Source: Patescibacteria group bacterium
GTDB taxonomy: Bacteria; Patescibacteriota; Gracilibacteria; BD1-5; UBA2023
Direction: 5' to 3'
Assembly: GCA_030836665.1 (NCBI GenBank)
Contig: JAUPLX010000025.1
Span: 1-10,805, forward strand
DNA: 10,805 nt
Part shown: positions 1 through 6,492 of the stretch, piece after piece
How positions within the stretch are numbered: position 1 is the stretch's first letter
Layout of the letters: every line of letters starts with the position of its first letter
Notes under the pieces: generated by a model
The model's database searches: none
What the model saw: only the letters and a program-made list of their open reading frames with translations
Told to the model about the DNA's origin: nothing
Made by a program: the position numbers and the translations under genes

Positions 1-84
1 AAAAAGAAACTCGGGGAATACCTCATCATCCTCTTTGAGGATCTGAAGAACGACGATTTCGACGTTATGGACATCCGATCGTAA
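1..84 (+). CDS. 3' end of an unidentified gene (partial)
   Basis: The first 27 codons of the window form an open frame that ends ...DDFDVMDIRS and stops at TAA (82-84). The upstream part lies outside the window. The fragment is acidic and mildly amphipathic, with an L-I-I-L-F-E-D-L stretch typical of a C-terminal helix. That is too little to assign a family. It is called as coding because the frame is open from the edge, its codon use (ctc, atc, gac, ttc) matches the neighbouring genes, and a promoter-like AT-rich gap follows the stop. No terminator hairpin is visible after it. Confidence 0.55.
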   Translation, partial: KKKLGEYLIILFEDLKNDDFDVMDIRS

Positions 85-115
85 GAACTGGGCAATACGG
101 AAGGCCCTCGGACGA

Positions 116-143
116 TTGACTTACCACGTAAAATAGTTATAGA
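116..143 (+). promoter_or_regulatory. Candidate sigma-70-type promoter for the gene at 173
   Basis: TTGACT (116-121) matches the -35 consensus at five of six positions. TATAGA (138-143) matches -10 at four of six, after a 16-base spacer. The element sits in the only AT-rich stretch between the stop at 84 and the start at 173. It predicts a transcript beginning near 150 with a short leader. This is sequence inspection only; the promoter preferences of this lineage are not known to me. Confidence 0.5.
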
Positions 144-172
144 TTTCATAAGGTACTTCTAAGAAACGACCC

Positions 173-2113
173 ATGCCCGAAAACGTCCCCGAATCCACGC
201 GCGAAACCCCCGCGACCGTAGAAACTCCCGTACCGGGCGTCTCCATGGACGTGCGGTCCCTCCTGAGCGCGAACGCGCTTTCGATGCGCGCCGACATCGA
301 CCGGGTCCATTCGCTCATCGCGAAACGAACTTCCGATCTCAATTCGCTCGTAGAAGGCTTGTCGAAACCGGGGACGGCCCGCGATACGCTCGAAGCCCTT
401 CTGGAGCGTGCCGGACTCGAAAAGACCGACAAGACCCGCTACGCCGCTTATGTCCGCCTTGCCAATCTCCGTGAAGACGGATTGAAAAACCACCTCGAAG
501 AAATCGGACTCCCCGCCGAAGAAAAGGACGCCGTGCTTCTGAAGGCGTTCGAATTCGCCGAAGAATACCACGTACGCCTGCACGAGGCGCTGATTTCGGA
601 AATCGAAGGCATGGGACTCCTCACCCCCTTCTACCGACAACTCCTGCGCGGGGTTCATTCTACCGGGTTGGCCTTCAACCGGTTCCATAAGGCCTGGAAC
701 GGCTATCTGATCAACGGATTGAACCGGAAGCTCGAAAAACGGTTCGGAGGCGACCAAGGAGCCGTCATGGGATACTTGGCGGAAAACGGTCTCTTCGACC
801 GCGGACACGGGGGTGAAATCGCCGATCGGTCGTATTCCGTACTTCGGGAATGCGGGGACGGCTACGTCGTGCTTGCCTATGTCGACGCGTTCCCCCGGGA
901 AGTCGCCGACATCGTGGCCGCGCTCGACGCTTTCGTCACCTCCCTCGAAGGGCTCGAAGACGTGGTCTACGGACAAAAGGACGCGTACGTTTCGTATCTC
1001 CGGGCATTGAAAACCGCCTTCCTGGAGACCGACGTCGATTCCCTCGTCGCGAGATGGGCGGACGTGGACGTGGCATGGATGGGTATACGGACGCCCTTCC
1101 AAATCGGACACCCGCTGGAATACTACGAAGACAAATTCCGAAAAGCGGTAGCACCGGAGTGGGATCTCCGACTGAAGAACGATTCCCTCTTCGAATCGAA
1201 CGCCAAAGGCGGGATGGAAACCGCCTTCCGGAAGTTCGCGGGGGAATTGGGACTCTCCGAAGAATCGGAAGCGTACGTATTTTCCCTCAGCAGCCTCAAT
1301 CGGACGCAACTCTACGTTTCGGCGCCCATGTTCTATTACGGATCGTGCCTTACGGGATTGCCGTCGGCCCAAGTGGTGCCGAACGACGCGGAAGTGAGCA
1401 AACGGCACGGAAAGAAGATATTTTCCTTTGCCGAGAACGTTCTCAAACAGTACCGGGCCCGTCCGCAAATGAAGCTGAACCGACTTACGGTGGAAAAGGG
1501 GCTCCGCCAGAAGCGGAAGGACGTCGTATTCGGTCCGGACGAACGGTTCTACGAACTCTACGACACCGAAACGATCGGACACGAATTCGGACACACCCTC
1601 TGGATGGAGCTCGATACGGAAAGTCGGATGAACGCGAGCGGAAATTCGAAAAACGTCGAAGAATGGAAGGCCACGTCGGGAGGAGTCGTCGCGTTCTTCC
1701 TGAACCCGAGGGAAGAATTGAAAGAACCGGTCGTCGTCGATCTCGTCATGCGGTCCATCGGCCTCATCGGTTGGATGAAGGAAGAGGAAGTCCGTCCGTA
1801 CTACTGCGAGGCCCTCATCCACTTAGATATCCTCTTCGGTTCGGGAACAATCTTCATCAATGGAGACGGTTTGGTCGAACTGAATCTGAACGGCGACACC
1901 TACGAAGCCCTGAAATCGGCATATCTCCGCCACTACGGAAAACTCGCGGAAGCCTACTTGCGCAAAGAAGACGCCTCGATATTCCTCAGCGAGTACGCCG
2001 TATCGGAAAACGGGGTATTCCTTCCGAAAGACGGAGCGGTTCGGAAATTCGTCGAAAACTACTACGCCCTCTACGAGGAATTCGGAAACGCCGTCGATAC
2101 GGAAACCGAATAA
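173..2113 (+). CDS. CiaB-like HExxH zinc metalloprotein (predicted metallopeptidase)
   Basis: A 646-residue soluble protein with no signal peptide and no membrane segment. The key motif is H470-E471-F-G-H474, preceded by T-I-G. About 26 residues after H470 comes N-V-E-E-W-K-A-T-S-G-G, whose E496 or E497 is well placed as the third zinc ligand of a gluzincin (HExxH plus Glu), with spacing like M3 peptidases. From memory, this HEFGHTLW / EEWKATSGG pairing is characteristic of proteins annotated 'invasion protein CiaB'; the block near residues 395-415 also faintly recalls dipeptidyl-peptidase III (M49). Zinc peptidase chemistry is inferred, and substrate and location are unknown. The N-terminal half is mostly helical and charged. 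The ATG at 173 has no Shine-Dalgarno. The stop is TAA and there are no internal TGAs. The small gene at 2140 follows 26 bases later and is probably co-transcribed. Confidence is high for the gene and moderate for the family. Confidence 0.8.
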   Translation: MPENVPESTRETPATVETPVPGVSMDVRSLLSANALSMRADIDRVHSLIAKRTSDLNSLVEGLSKPGTARDTLEALLERAGLEKTDKTRYAAYVRLANLREDGLKNHLEEIGLPAEEKDAVLLKAFEFAEEYHVRLHEALISEIEGMGLLTPFYRQLLRGVHSTGLAFNRFHKAWNGYLINGLNRKLEKRFGGDQGAVMGYLAENGLFDRGHGGEIADRSYSVLRECGDGYVVLAYVDAFPREVADIVAALDAFVTSLEGLEDVVYGQKDAYVSYLRALKTAFLETDVDSLVARWADVDVAWMGIRTPFQIGHPLEYYEDKFRKAVAPEWDLRLKNDSLFESNAKGGMETAFRKFAGELGLSEESEAYVFSLSSLNRTQLYVSAPMFYYGSCLTGLPSAQVVPNDAEVSKRHGKKIFSFAENVLKQYRARPQMKLNRLTVEKGLRQKRKDVVFGPDERFYELYDTETIGHEFGHTLWMELDTESRMNASGNSKNVEEWKATSGGVVAFFLNPREELKEPVVVDLVMRSIGLIGWMKEEEVRPYYCEALIHLDILFGSGTIFINGDGLVELNLNGDTYEALKSAYLRHYGKLAEAYLRKEDASIFLSEYAVSENGVFLPKDGAVRKFVENYYALYEEFGNAVDTETE

Positions 2114-2139
2114 TTACGACATCCTAAAAAACGCGGAAT

Positions 2140-2550
2140 TTGCTGAAATACACGCTGAGCATGGACGACCTGTGGAGGAAATCGATCAAATCGAAATCCC
2201 GATTCACGGGCAAATACAAAGAGGAGCTCGAAAAGCTCATCGACCTCTTGGACCGTACCTTCGAAGAGGAAACCGAGTGGGGGCATTTCCGGATAGATTC
2301 CGTCATGTCCGCGAGAAACAACATCCGCCTCCGTATCAGCGATCCGGAATTCGGCGCGGAACTCATCGTCAACTGCGTTTTTTGGTACCACCACACCGAC
2401 GAGCGCTACGGGTACGTCAACATCGACCTCGTCATCTCGGGGCTCTCGCGGAAGCCCGAACCGCGTCTCGTGGGGAAATTCGGCATCACCGACCACGATA
2501 CCATTCGGGCGAAGGTCTGCCACGACCTCATGAAGTGCGTGAAATTCTAA
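2140..2550 (+). CDS. Hypothetical protein of about 130 residues
   Basis: I do not recognise this protein. It reads up to 136 residues from a TTG at 2140, or 129 from the ATG at 2161 (M-D-D-L-W-R-K). An in-frame TAA at 2125 limits how far upstream the start can lie. Neither start has a clear ribosome-binding site, so the start is undecided. The sequence is soluble: a lysine-rich amphipathic helix (residues about 15-40), then an alternating beta-type stretch with W-G-H-F, F-W-Y-H-H and Y-G-Y-V-N-I-D-L. This could be a small alpha/beta domain. It lies 26 bases after the CiaB-like gene on the same strand with no terminator between, which suggests a shared transcript. It ends at TAA, 18 bases from the end of the convergent lipoprotein gene. 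Confidence 0.65.
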   Translation: MLKYTLSMDDLWRKSIKSKSRFTGKYKEELEKLIDLLDRTFEEETEWGHFRIDSVMSARNNIRLRISDPEFGAELIVNCVFWYHHTDERYGYVNIDLVISGLSRKPEPRLVGKFGITDHDTIRAKVCHDLMKCVKF

Positions 2551-2568
2551 AGAAAACGGGGGTGACGG

Positions 2569-3855
2569 CTAATATGCCGAAATCCCGTCCGGATCGCAGT
2601 GTTCGGGATCGCTCATGCAATTATCGAGCCCGTGCGAACGTTCGGCACGTTTCGTCGCGACCTTTACGACCGTCTCAAAGGTTTCTTTGCTGATGGTGGA
2701 AACCGTGCTTCCGAACACGGGAACGTAGCCGGTGACGTATTCGAGCCCCTTGCCGAGAATAACGGCGCCCTTGAGCACCTTCGCCTGTTTCTCGTCGATT
2801 TTCCCTTCGCCGACCATCTTGTCGAATTCCTTCACCTTGGATTGAATCGCGACGGCTTCGTCGTATACCGCCTTCACCTTGCCGTATTTTTCCTGAAGGT
2901 CCTTGTACGTTTCGGAAGCCTTGTCGTATTTTTCCTTCATCGAAGAAAGGCGCTGGAGCTGGTATTTCATGGACTCGCTCGCGTTCTTGTCGATCCACTC
3001 CCCCGCTTTGTCGGCGGCGGCGCCTTGGGCGTCCTCCATTTTTCCATCGACGTAGTCGGAAAGTTTCCCCTTCATGTCGTCGACGAGCCGGTTCGCGTTT
3101 TCGTCGATATCCTTAAGGAGCTTCTGCCGGTCGGTCGTCTCGTCGAGACTGTTTACCATATCCGTAAACGAGGCGTTCGGATTTTTCGCCTTGTACTGGT
3201 TGAAATCCTTGGCAATGGATTGTCGGACGTCCTCGTCTTCCACGTCCTTCATCGTCTCTTCGCGGCGGGCCTTGAAATATCCGGATTTCGCTGCGGGGTC
3301 CATCATCTCGTAACGGGAATTGAGGTCTTTTTTCGCCGCCTCGTATTTCGCGCGGAGCTCTTTGTCCTGAGGATCGTCGGAGAGCGATTCCCGAAGTTTC
3401 TCGAACTCGGCGTCGCGGGCCTTTATCTTTTCGGGAGAAGCCACCGCGCCGACGCATTTCGCGTATTCCGAAGACGAATTGGACAGTTTTTTACATCCTT
3501 CCGGATCGTCTTTCTTCATCGCGGTTCCGGAAACGCATTCGGTTTTCGAATACGACATCGGGCCTCCGGCGATTTTGTCGCACGAGGAGTAGTTCCCCGT
3601 ATTTTCGGCGATAGTCAGGTAACACTTGTCCCGAGGAGGATTGGAACCCATGTCCTTGAACTTGGTTCATTTGATCTTCGCGCACTGTTCGGGATCGCCC
3701 GATTGCACGGCGGACCATTGGAAACAGTGGTCGCTATCGGGCGCGAGAGCGCACATGAGGCCTCCGATACCGGCGAGTACGGAATCGCAGGACGAAAGGA
3801 AAAACGGTGAAAGCGCGATGAGCGCGACGTTCCAAAAACGCACGGTGGCACGCAT
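2569..3855 (-). CDS. Cysteine-rich surface lipoprotein with a long helical stalk (one internal UGA read as Gly)
   Basis: Read with TGA as Gly this is one 428-residue gene. With the standard code it breaks at TGA 3669-3667 (residue 63) into two in-frame pieces six codons apart. Residues 1-23 form a lipoprotein signal: a basic start, a hydrophobic core and a lipobox L-S-S-C with C23 as the lipidation site. Residues 44-124 hold three C-X13-C modules (C44/C58, C78/C92, C107/C121), each ending C-x-K-I or similar, then a lone C134. Residues about 140-370 are highly charged and helical, probably coiled coil. A more hydrophobic segment (about 370-400) and a final C-M-S-D-P-E-H-C close the protein. 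The start at 3855 is chosen because it opens the signal peptide, 11 bases after the upstream stop; no Shine-Dalgarno is visible. It is probably transcribed with the membrane gene at 4337. It is likely anchored outside the cytoplasmic membrane; the function is unknown. The stop is TAG. Confidence 0.8.
3484..3726 (-). repeat. Three degenerate C-X13-C protein modules within the lipoprotein gene
   Basis: Residues 44-124 of the encoded lipoprotein contain H-C-F-Q-W-S-A..D-P-E-Q-C-A-K-I, K-C-Y-L-T-I-A..S-S-C-D-K-I and E-C-V-S-G-T-A..D-P-E-G-C-K-K-L. All three keep exactly 13 residues between the cysteines, a small residue seven or so after the first, and a basic plus aliphatic pair after the second. 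The linkers between modules are 19 and 14 residues. The similarity is at protein level; the DNA is not an obvious direct repeat. Confidence 0.6.
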
Positions 3856-3866
3856 ATGGCGGGGGG

Positions 3867-4337
3867 TTATTTTCCGGAGGTTTCGGCCGGATTTTTCAAA
3901 ACGATACCGAGTACTGCGAACGCGAAAGCCACGGCGCACGCGGCGAGCGAGGCCGAAAGGAGGGGTTTGCCGAAAAAGTCGATAATCGCTCGGGCGATTT
4001 CGGTATGGCGGGGTTCGTAAGTAACGAGAAAATAAGAAAACGCGATGACGGGCGCGAACGTGAGTGTCGCGACGACGGCGTTTCCCGACACGAAACGTTT
4101 CAATCCGACGGCGTTTTTCAGTCCGGCCGCCAAAAGGAATACGAGATAAAACAGAAGCGCGAGTGCCGGACCGGCAGCGTATCCGTAGTCGAAAAAAAAC
4201 CGCTTTACAAGCGGGTTTTCAACACCGGCGGAAACGAGGGCCGTGTCACGTACCGAAGCGTAGACTCCGGAAAACACTGCCGCGAAGAGGAGGGAAAGGA
4301 GAAACGTTTTCCCGACCGAAAGCCTTGGTGCGTTCAT
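3867..4337 (-). CDS. Hypothetical four-helix membrane protein
   Basis: A 156-residue integral membrane protein of no family I recognise. Hydrophobic segments lie at about residues 11-29, 52-73, 84-106 and 125-147. The intervening loops carry R-D-T-A-L-V, a K-R-F-F-F-D-Y-G pair before helix 2, and T-Y-E-P-R-H-T-E between helices 3 and 4. It is the first gene of a probable two-gene operon with the lipoprotein, whose start lies only 11 bases after this stop codon (TAA, 3869-3867). The pairing suggests an envelope role, for example anchoring or exporting the lipoprotein, but that is inference. The start at 4337 gives a normal N-terminus before helix 1. There is no Shine-Dalgarno (the leader ends in C/A-rich sequence), and a candidate minus-strand promoter lies about 22 bases upstream. 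Confidence 0.75.
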   Translation of the reverse strand: MNAPRLSVGKTFLLSLLFAAVFSGVYASVRDTALVSAGVENPLVKRFFFDYGYAAGPALALLFYLVFLLAAGLKNAVGLKRFVSGNAVVATLTFAPVIAFSYFLVTYEPRHTEIARAIIDFFGKPLLSASLAACAVAFAFAVLGIVLKNPAETSGK

Positions 4338-4358
4338 ATGTGGTGGGGGTTCTTCGTG

Positions 4359-4387
4359 ATAATAGTCCGCCTACGGGGGAATGCAAA
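4359..4387 (-). promoter_or_regulatory. Candidate minus-strand promoter for the membrane protein/lipoprotein operon
   Basis: Read on the minus strand, TTTGCA (4387-4382) could be a -35 box and TATTAT (4364-4359) a -10 box (five of six matches), separated by 17 bases. Transcription would start near 4352, leaving a leader of about 15 bases before the ATG at 4337. A leader that short and without a Shine-Dalgarno suggests weakly led or near-leaderless translation. It is divergent to the promoter at 4453-4480. Confidence 0.45.
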
Positions 4388-4452
4388 TCCGCATCCGACG
4401 AAAATGGGAATTTCCGTAATTCGGAACGGCGTTCGAGAGAGATTTCTCGAAG

Positions 4453-4480
4453 TTGCCTTTTTACGGAACATCCGTATAAA
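4453..4480 (+). promoter_or_regulatory. Candidate sigma-70-type promoter for the gene at 4516
   Basis: TTGCCT (4453-4458) and TATAAA (4475-4480) with a 16-base spacer make one of the cleanest promoter matches in the window. Start of transcription is expected near 4487. That gives a leader of about 29 bases containing the strong ribosome-binding site at 4505-4510. Confidence 0.55.
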
Positions 4481-4504
4481 CGAATGCGTCCGATTTCGAA
4501 AACT

Positions 4505-4510
4505 AGGAGG
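4505..4510 (+). promoter_or_regulatory. Strong Shine-Dalgarno sequence for the gene at 4516
   Basis: AGGAGG lies five bases before the ATG at 4516. It is noted because no other start in the window has a comparable site: the starts at 173, 3855, 4337, 5270, 6493, 8736 and 9316 have at most a weak purine stretch. It fixes the start of this gene. Confidence 0.8.
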
Positions 4511-4515
4511 AAAAG

Positions 4516-4959
4516 ATGGAAATTTGGATTGGCAAAAATGGAGAAACGCACTTTCCGAGCGAAGAGGAGATCGCGCAGGTAAAGGCACAGTGGATGAAGG
4601 TAGTGACGGGATTCTTCATCGCGTCGTTGGTTCTCGGTCCGGGAATCATGTGGCTTTTGGCCATGTTGTATCCCGGATTCTCACCCAGCTACGTAGGCGC
4701 GTTCGTCATCGTGAATTCGATTACGACCGCGTTGATGATTTGGTGGAGGTTCCTTATTACCGGAGGAGACGCCATGGGAGTCGCCGCACTCGTTTTCACG
4801 GGAGTCACGCTCGTTTTGGCATTCTGTCTCCTGCTCGCCGCGGAATGGCTCATCGGACTCGTTTTCACGGGATTCGCAATGCCGTTTTTCTGGCCATTGG
4901 TCGGCTTGTTTCCATTCCTCGTGAATTGGAAAAACGCCGCGGCTCTCGGAATCGTCTGA
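4516..4959 (+). CDS. Hypothetical small membrane protein; apparent TGA stop conflicts with UGA-Gly decoding
   Basis: A 147-residue protein of unknown function. An N-terminal soluble stretch (I-W-I-G-K-N-G-E-T, then acidic) faintly recalls the start of GYF_2-type domains. About four hydrophobic helices follow, at residues 28-51, 58-78, 86-109 and 113-136. The end is ...NAAALGIV. The start is firm (AGGAGG five bases upstream, clean promoter before it). The only plausible stop is TGA at 4957-4959, 17 bases before a rho-independent terminator. If TGA were Gly here too, the frame would run through that terminator, through the riboswitch and across metK in the wrong frame as far as TAG 6244-6246, which is not credible. 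So UGA may act as a stop here, the stop may be altered, or the message may be non-stop. The strong SD and the TGA stop are both unlike its neighbours and would fit a recently acquired gene. Confidence 0.75.
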   Translation: MEIWIGKNGETHFPSEEEIAQVKAQWMKVVTGFFIASLVLGPGIMWLLAMLYPGFSPSYVGAFVIVNSITTALMIWWRFLITGGDAMGVAALVFTGVTLVLAFCLLLAAEWLIGLVFTGFAMPFFWPLVGLFPFLVNWKNAAALGIV

Positions 4960-4976
4960 ATTTCCGAAAGCCTCCG

Positions 4977-5002
4977 AAAACGCCCCGTCCGGGGCGTTTT
5001 TT
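4977..5002 (+). terminator. Rho-independent terminator after the gene at 4516
   Basis: A perfect 10-bp stem, AAAACGCCCC (4977-4986) against GGGGCGTTTT (4991-5000), has a GTCC loop and is followed by further T residues to 5002. The position, 17 bases after TGA 4957-4959, says that transcription of the upstream gene ends here. The A-rich 5' arm means the minus strand also shows a T tract, so the hairpin could work in both directions. Confidence 0.9.
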
Positions 5003-5022
5003 CATTCCGAAACGATTTCCGT

Positions 5023-5050
5023 TTGGAACCGAAAAAATATCGGATAGGAT
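5023..5050 (+). promoter_or_regulatory. Candidate promoter for the SAM riboswitch-metK transcript
   Basis: TTGGAA (5023-5028) and TAGGAT (5045-5050), each four of six consensus matches, are 16 bases apart. Transcription would begin near 5057, right at the 5' side of the S-box aptamer, which is where it should. The boxes are individually weak, so confidence comes mainly from position between a terminator and a riboswitch. Confidence 0.4.
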
Positions 5051-5055
5051 ATCCG

Positions 5056-5178
5056 CAACATCAAGAGATGACGCGAGGGAAACAGGCCCGTTCGAGCGTC
5101 GCAGCAACCAACTACAAGTCCCCCAAAGGATTGGAAAACCGGTGCTCCTTCCTGCCCCTTCGAGGGGAGAGATGCGAT
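5056..5178 (+). promoter_or_regulatory. SAM-I (S-box) riboswitch aptamer upstream of metK
   Basis: The region carries the conserved S-box landmarks in order. ATCAAGAG is the 5' side of P1 and the kink-turn side. GAGGGA comes next, then GGCCCG, then GCAGCAACC, the P2/J core. AAAGGATTGG leads to GGTGCTCCTTCCTGCC, the P3/P4 core block, and GAGAGATG closes P1. This class binds S-adenosylmethionine and usually shuts off methionine/SAM genes when SAM is high. The gene 92 bases downstream is metK, a known S-box target. An intrinsic terminator follows at 5203-5234, so control by premature termination is expected, with the segment 5181-5205 as likely antiterminator. Boundaries are approximate; the P1 pairing outside CATC/GATG is imperfect by eye. 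Confidence 0.88.
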
Positions 5179-5202
5179 AGATGCCCTTCAGGTAACGATC
5201 CC

Positions 5203-5234
5203 AAACCCTCTTCTCGAAAAGAGGGTTTTATTTT
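5203..5234 (+). terminator. Riboswitch expression-platform terminator
   Basis: AAACCCTCTT (5203-5212) pairs fully with AAGAGGGTTT (5219-5228) around a CTCGAA loop, and T-rich sequence continues to 5234. It sits between the SAM-I aptamer and the metK start at 5270. It therefore most likely is the SAM-controlled off switch and not the end of a gene. Confidence 0.85.
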
Positions 5235-5269
5235 CGAACGCCAGAGGCCTTCATTCCATCCGAAATACC

Positions 5270-6418
5270 ATGTCCAAAGAATTCCTCTTCACTTCCGAAT
5301 CCGTTTCGGAATGACATCCCGACAAAGTGGCCGACCAAATTTCGGACGCGATTCTCGACGCCGTCCTCGCGGAAGATCCGCACGCCCGCGTGGGGGCGGA
5401 AACGCTCGTGAACACGGGCCTCTGCGTGCTGGCTGGAGAAATCACCACCACCGCCAACGTCGACTACATCCAAATCGCCCGGAAGAAGATCGTGGAAATC
5501 GGCTACGATTCCTCCGAACTCTGCTACGACGGGAACACCCTCGCCGTCATGGTTTGCTATGACAGACAATCCCCCGACATCGCCCAAGGGGTCAACGAAG
5601 GGCAGGGCATCGACTTGGACCAGTGAGCCGGAGACCAGGGGCTCATGTTCGGTTTCGCTTGCGACGAGACCCCCGATTTCATGCCCGCTCCGATCTTCTA
5701 TTCGCACCGCCTCATGGAACGCCAAGCGCGCCTTCGTAAGGATAAAACCCTCGCGTGGCTCCGTCCGGACGCGAAATCGCAGGTCACGTTCCGTTACGTC
5801 GACGGCAAACCGGTCGAGGTCGATACCGTCGTCATCTCCACGCAGCACCACCCGGACGTCACCCACGGACAGATAGAGGAAGCCGTCATCGAAACCCTCA
5901 TCAAGCCGGTAATTCCGGAAGGACTCCGGAAGAACGCCCGGTACCTCGTCAATCCGACCGGACGTTTCGTCATCGGCGGACCGATGGGCGACTGCGGACT
6001 TACCGGCCGGAAGATCATCGTCGACAGCTACGGCGGCTCCGCCCCGCACGGGGGCGGAGCGTTCTCCGGCAAAGACCCCTCGAAGGTCGACCGTTCGGCC
6101 GCGTACGCCGGACGTTACGTCGCGAAAAACGTCGTCGCTGCCGGCCTCGCCAAGCGTTGCCTCATTCAGATCGCGTACGCCATCGGCGTCGCGAAACCGG
6201 TTTCGGTCTCCGTCGACACTGCCGGAACCGGTATCGTTCCGGATAGCGAAATCGAAAAAATCGTCCTCGCGAATTTCGATCTTCGGCCGAAAGGTATCGT
6301 GGCGATGCTCGACCTTCTGAAACCCCGCTATTCCAAAACCGCCGCCTACGGGCACTTCGGACGGAACGACCCCCTCTTCACTTGGGAAAAAACCGACAAA
6401 GCGGAACGTCTCGGATAG
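5270..6418 (+). CDS. metK: S-adenosylmethionine synthase, with two UGA codons read as glycine
   Basis: MetK makes S-adenosylmethionine from ATP and methionine in the cytoplasm. The 382-residue product is standard length (E. coli is 384) and full of family motifs: F-T-S-E-S-V-S-E-G-H-P-D-K at 7-19, G-A-G-D-Q-G at 119-124, a G-G-P-M-G-D-C-G-L-T-G-R-K block, H260-G-G-G-A-F-S-G-K-D-P-S-K-V-D, and G-H-F-G-R near the end. The glycines at residues 15 (TGA 5312-5314) and 119 (TGA 5624-5626) are invariant in the family, and every base around them is in frame. Under the standard code the gene would be three fragments. The stop is TAG. The start at 5270 matches the normal MetK N-terminus; there is no Shine-Dalgarno. 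Expression is probably switched by the SAM-I riboswitch and terminator just upstream. Confidence 0.97.
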
Positions 6419-6425
6419 GATACCC

Positions 6426-6456
6426 TTGACTTCCGAGGCCCCGCGGGTAGTAAATA
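6426..6456 (+). promoter_or_regulatory. Possible promoter for the antiporter gene
   Basis: TTGACT (6426-6431) is a good -35 match, eight bases after the metK stop. The -10 is uncertain: overlapping AT-rich options lie at 6448-6456 (TAGTAA at spacing 16, TAAATA at spacing 19). The 74-base gap between metK and the antiporter leaves room for an independent promoter, but read-through from metK is equally possible, as no terminator is seen. Confidence 0.35.
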
Positions 6457-6492
6457 CGGCCTACCTTCTTATGACGGAACCGCCCTGCCGAC

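Noticed and set aside
146..1822. A 558-codon open frame on the minus strand opposite the CiaB-like gene
   Set aside because: It is a shadow: the forward gene rarely uses the codons whose complements are stops. The antisense product is Arg/Phe/Val/Glu-rich with no recognisable motif, and the forward frame carries HEFGH and a promoter.
2551..2580. Terminator between the convergent genes ending at 2550 and 2569
   Set aside because: Only a 4-bp CGGC/GCCG hairpin without a T tract is visible; not enough to call.
2599..3810. A 403-codon plus-strand frame opposite the lipoprotein gene
   Set aside because: The minus-strand frame has a signal peptide with a lipobox, ordered cysteine modules and a stalk; the plus-strand product is Val/Phe/Arg-rich shadow sequence.
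4005..5180. A 391-codon plus-strand frame spanning the divergent region and the gene at 4516
   Set aside because: It crosses a minus-strand membrane gene, two promoters, a terminator and the riboswitch, and its product is Arg-rich with no domain.
5312..5314. TGA as tryptophan (code 4) or selenocysteine
   Set aside because: Both metK positions are invariant glycines next to catalytic or binding residues; Trp or Sec would not be tolerated, and no SECIS-like hairpin follows.
5228..6355. A 375-codon minus-strand open frame opposite metK
   Set aside because: metK on the plus strand is certain, and the antisense frame is low-complexity (R, D, V, G-rich) and covers the riboswitch terminator.
5270..6418. 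metK and the other split genes as pseudogenes with nonsense mutations
   Set aside because: Every internal interruption is TGA (apart from the TAA in the pilB-like gene), frames are kept, and in metK both sites are invariant Gly. Decay would give mixed stops and frameshifts.
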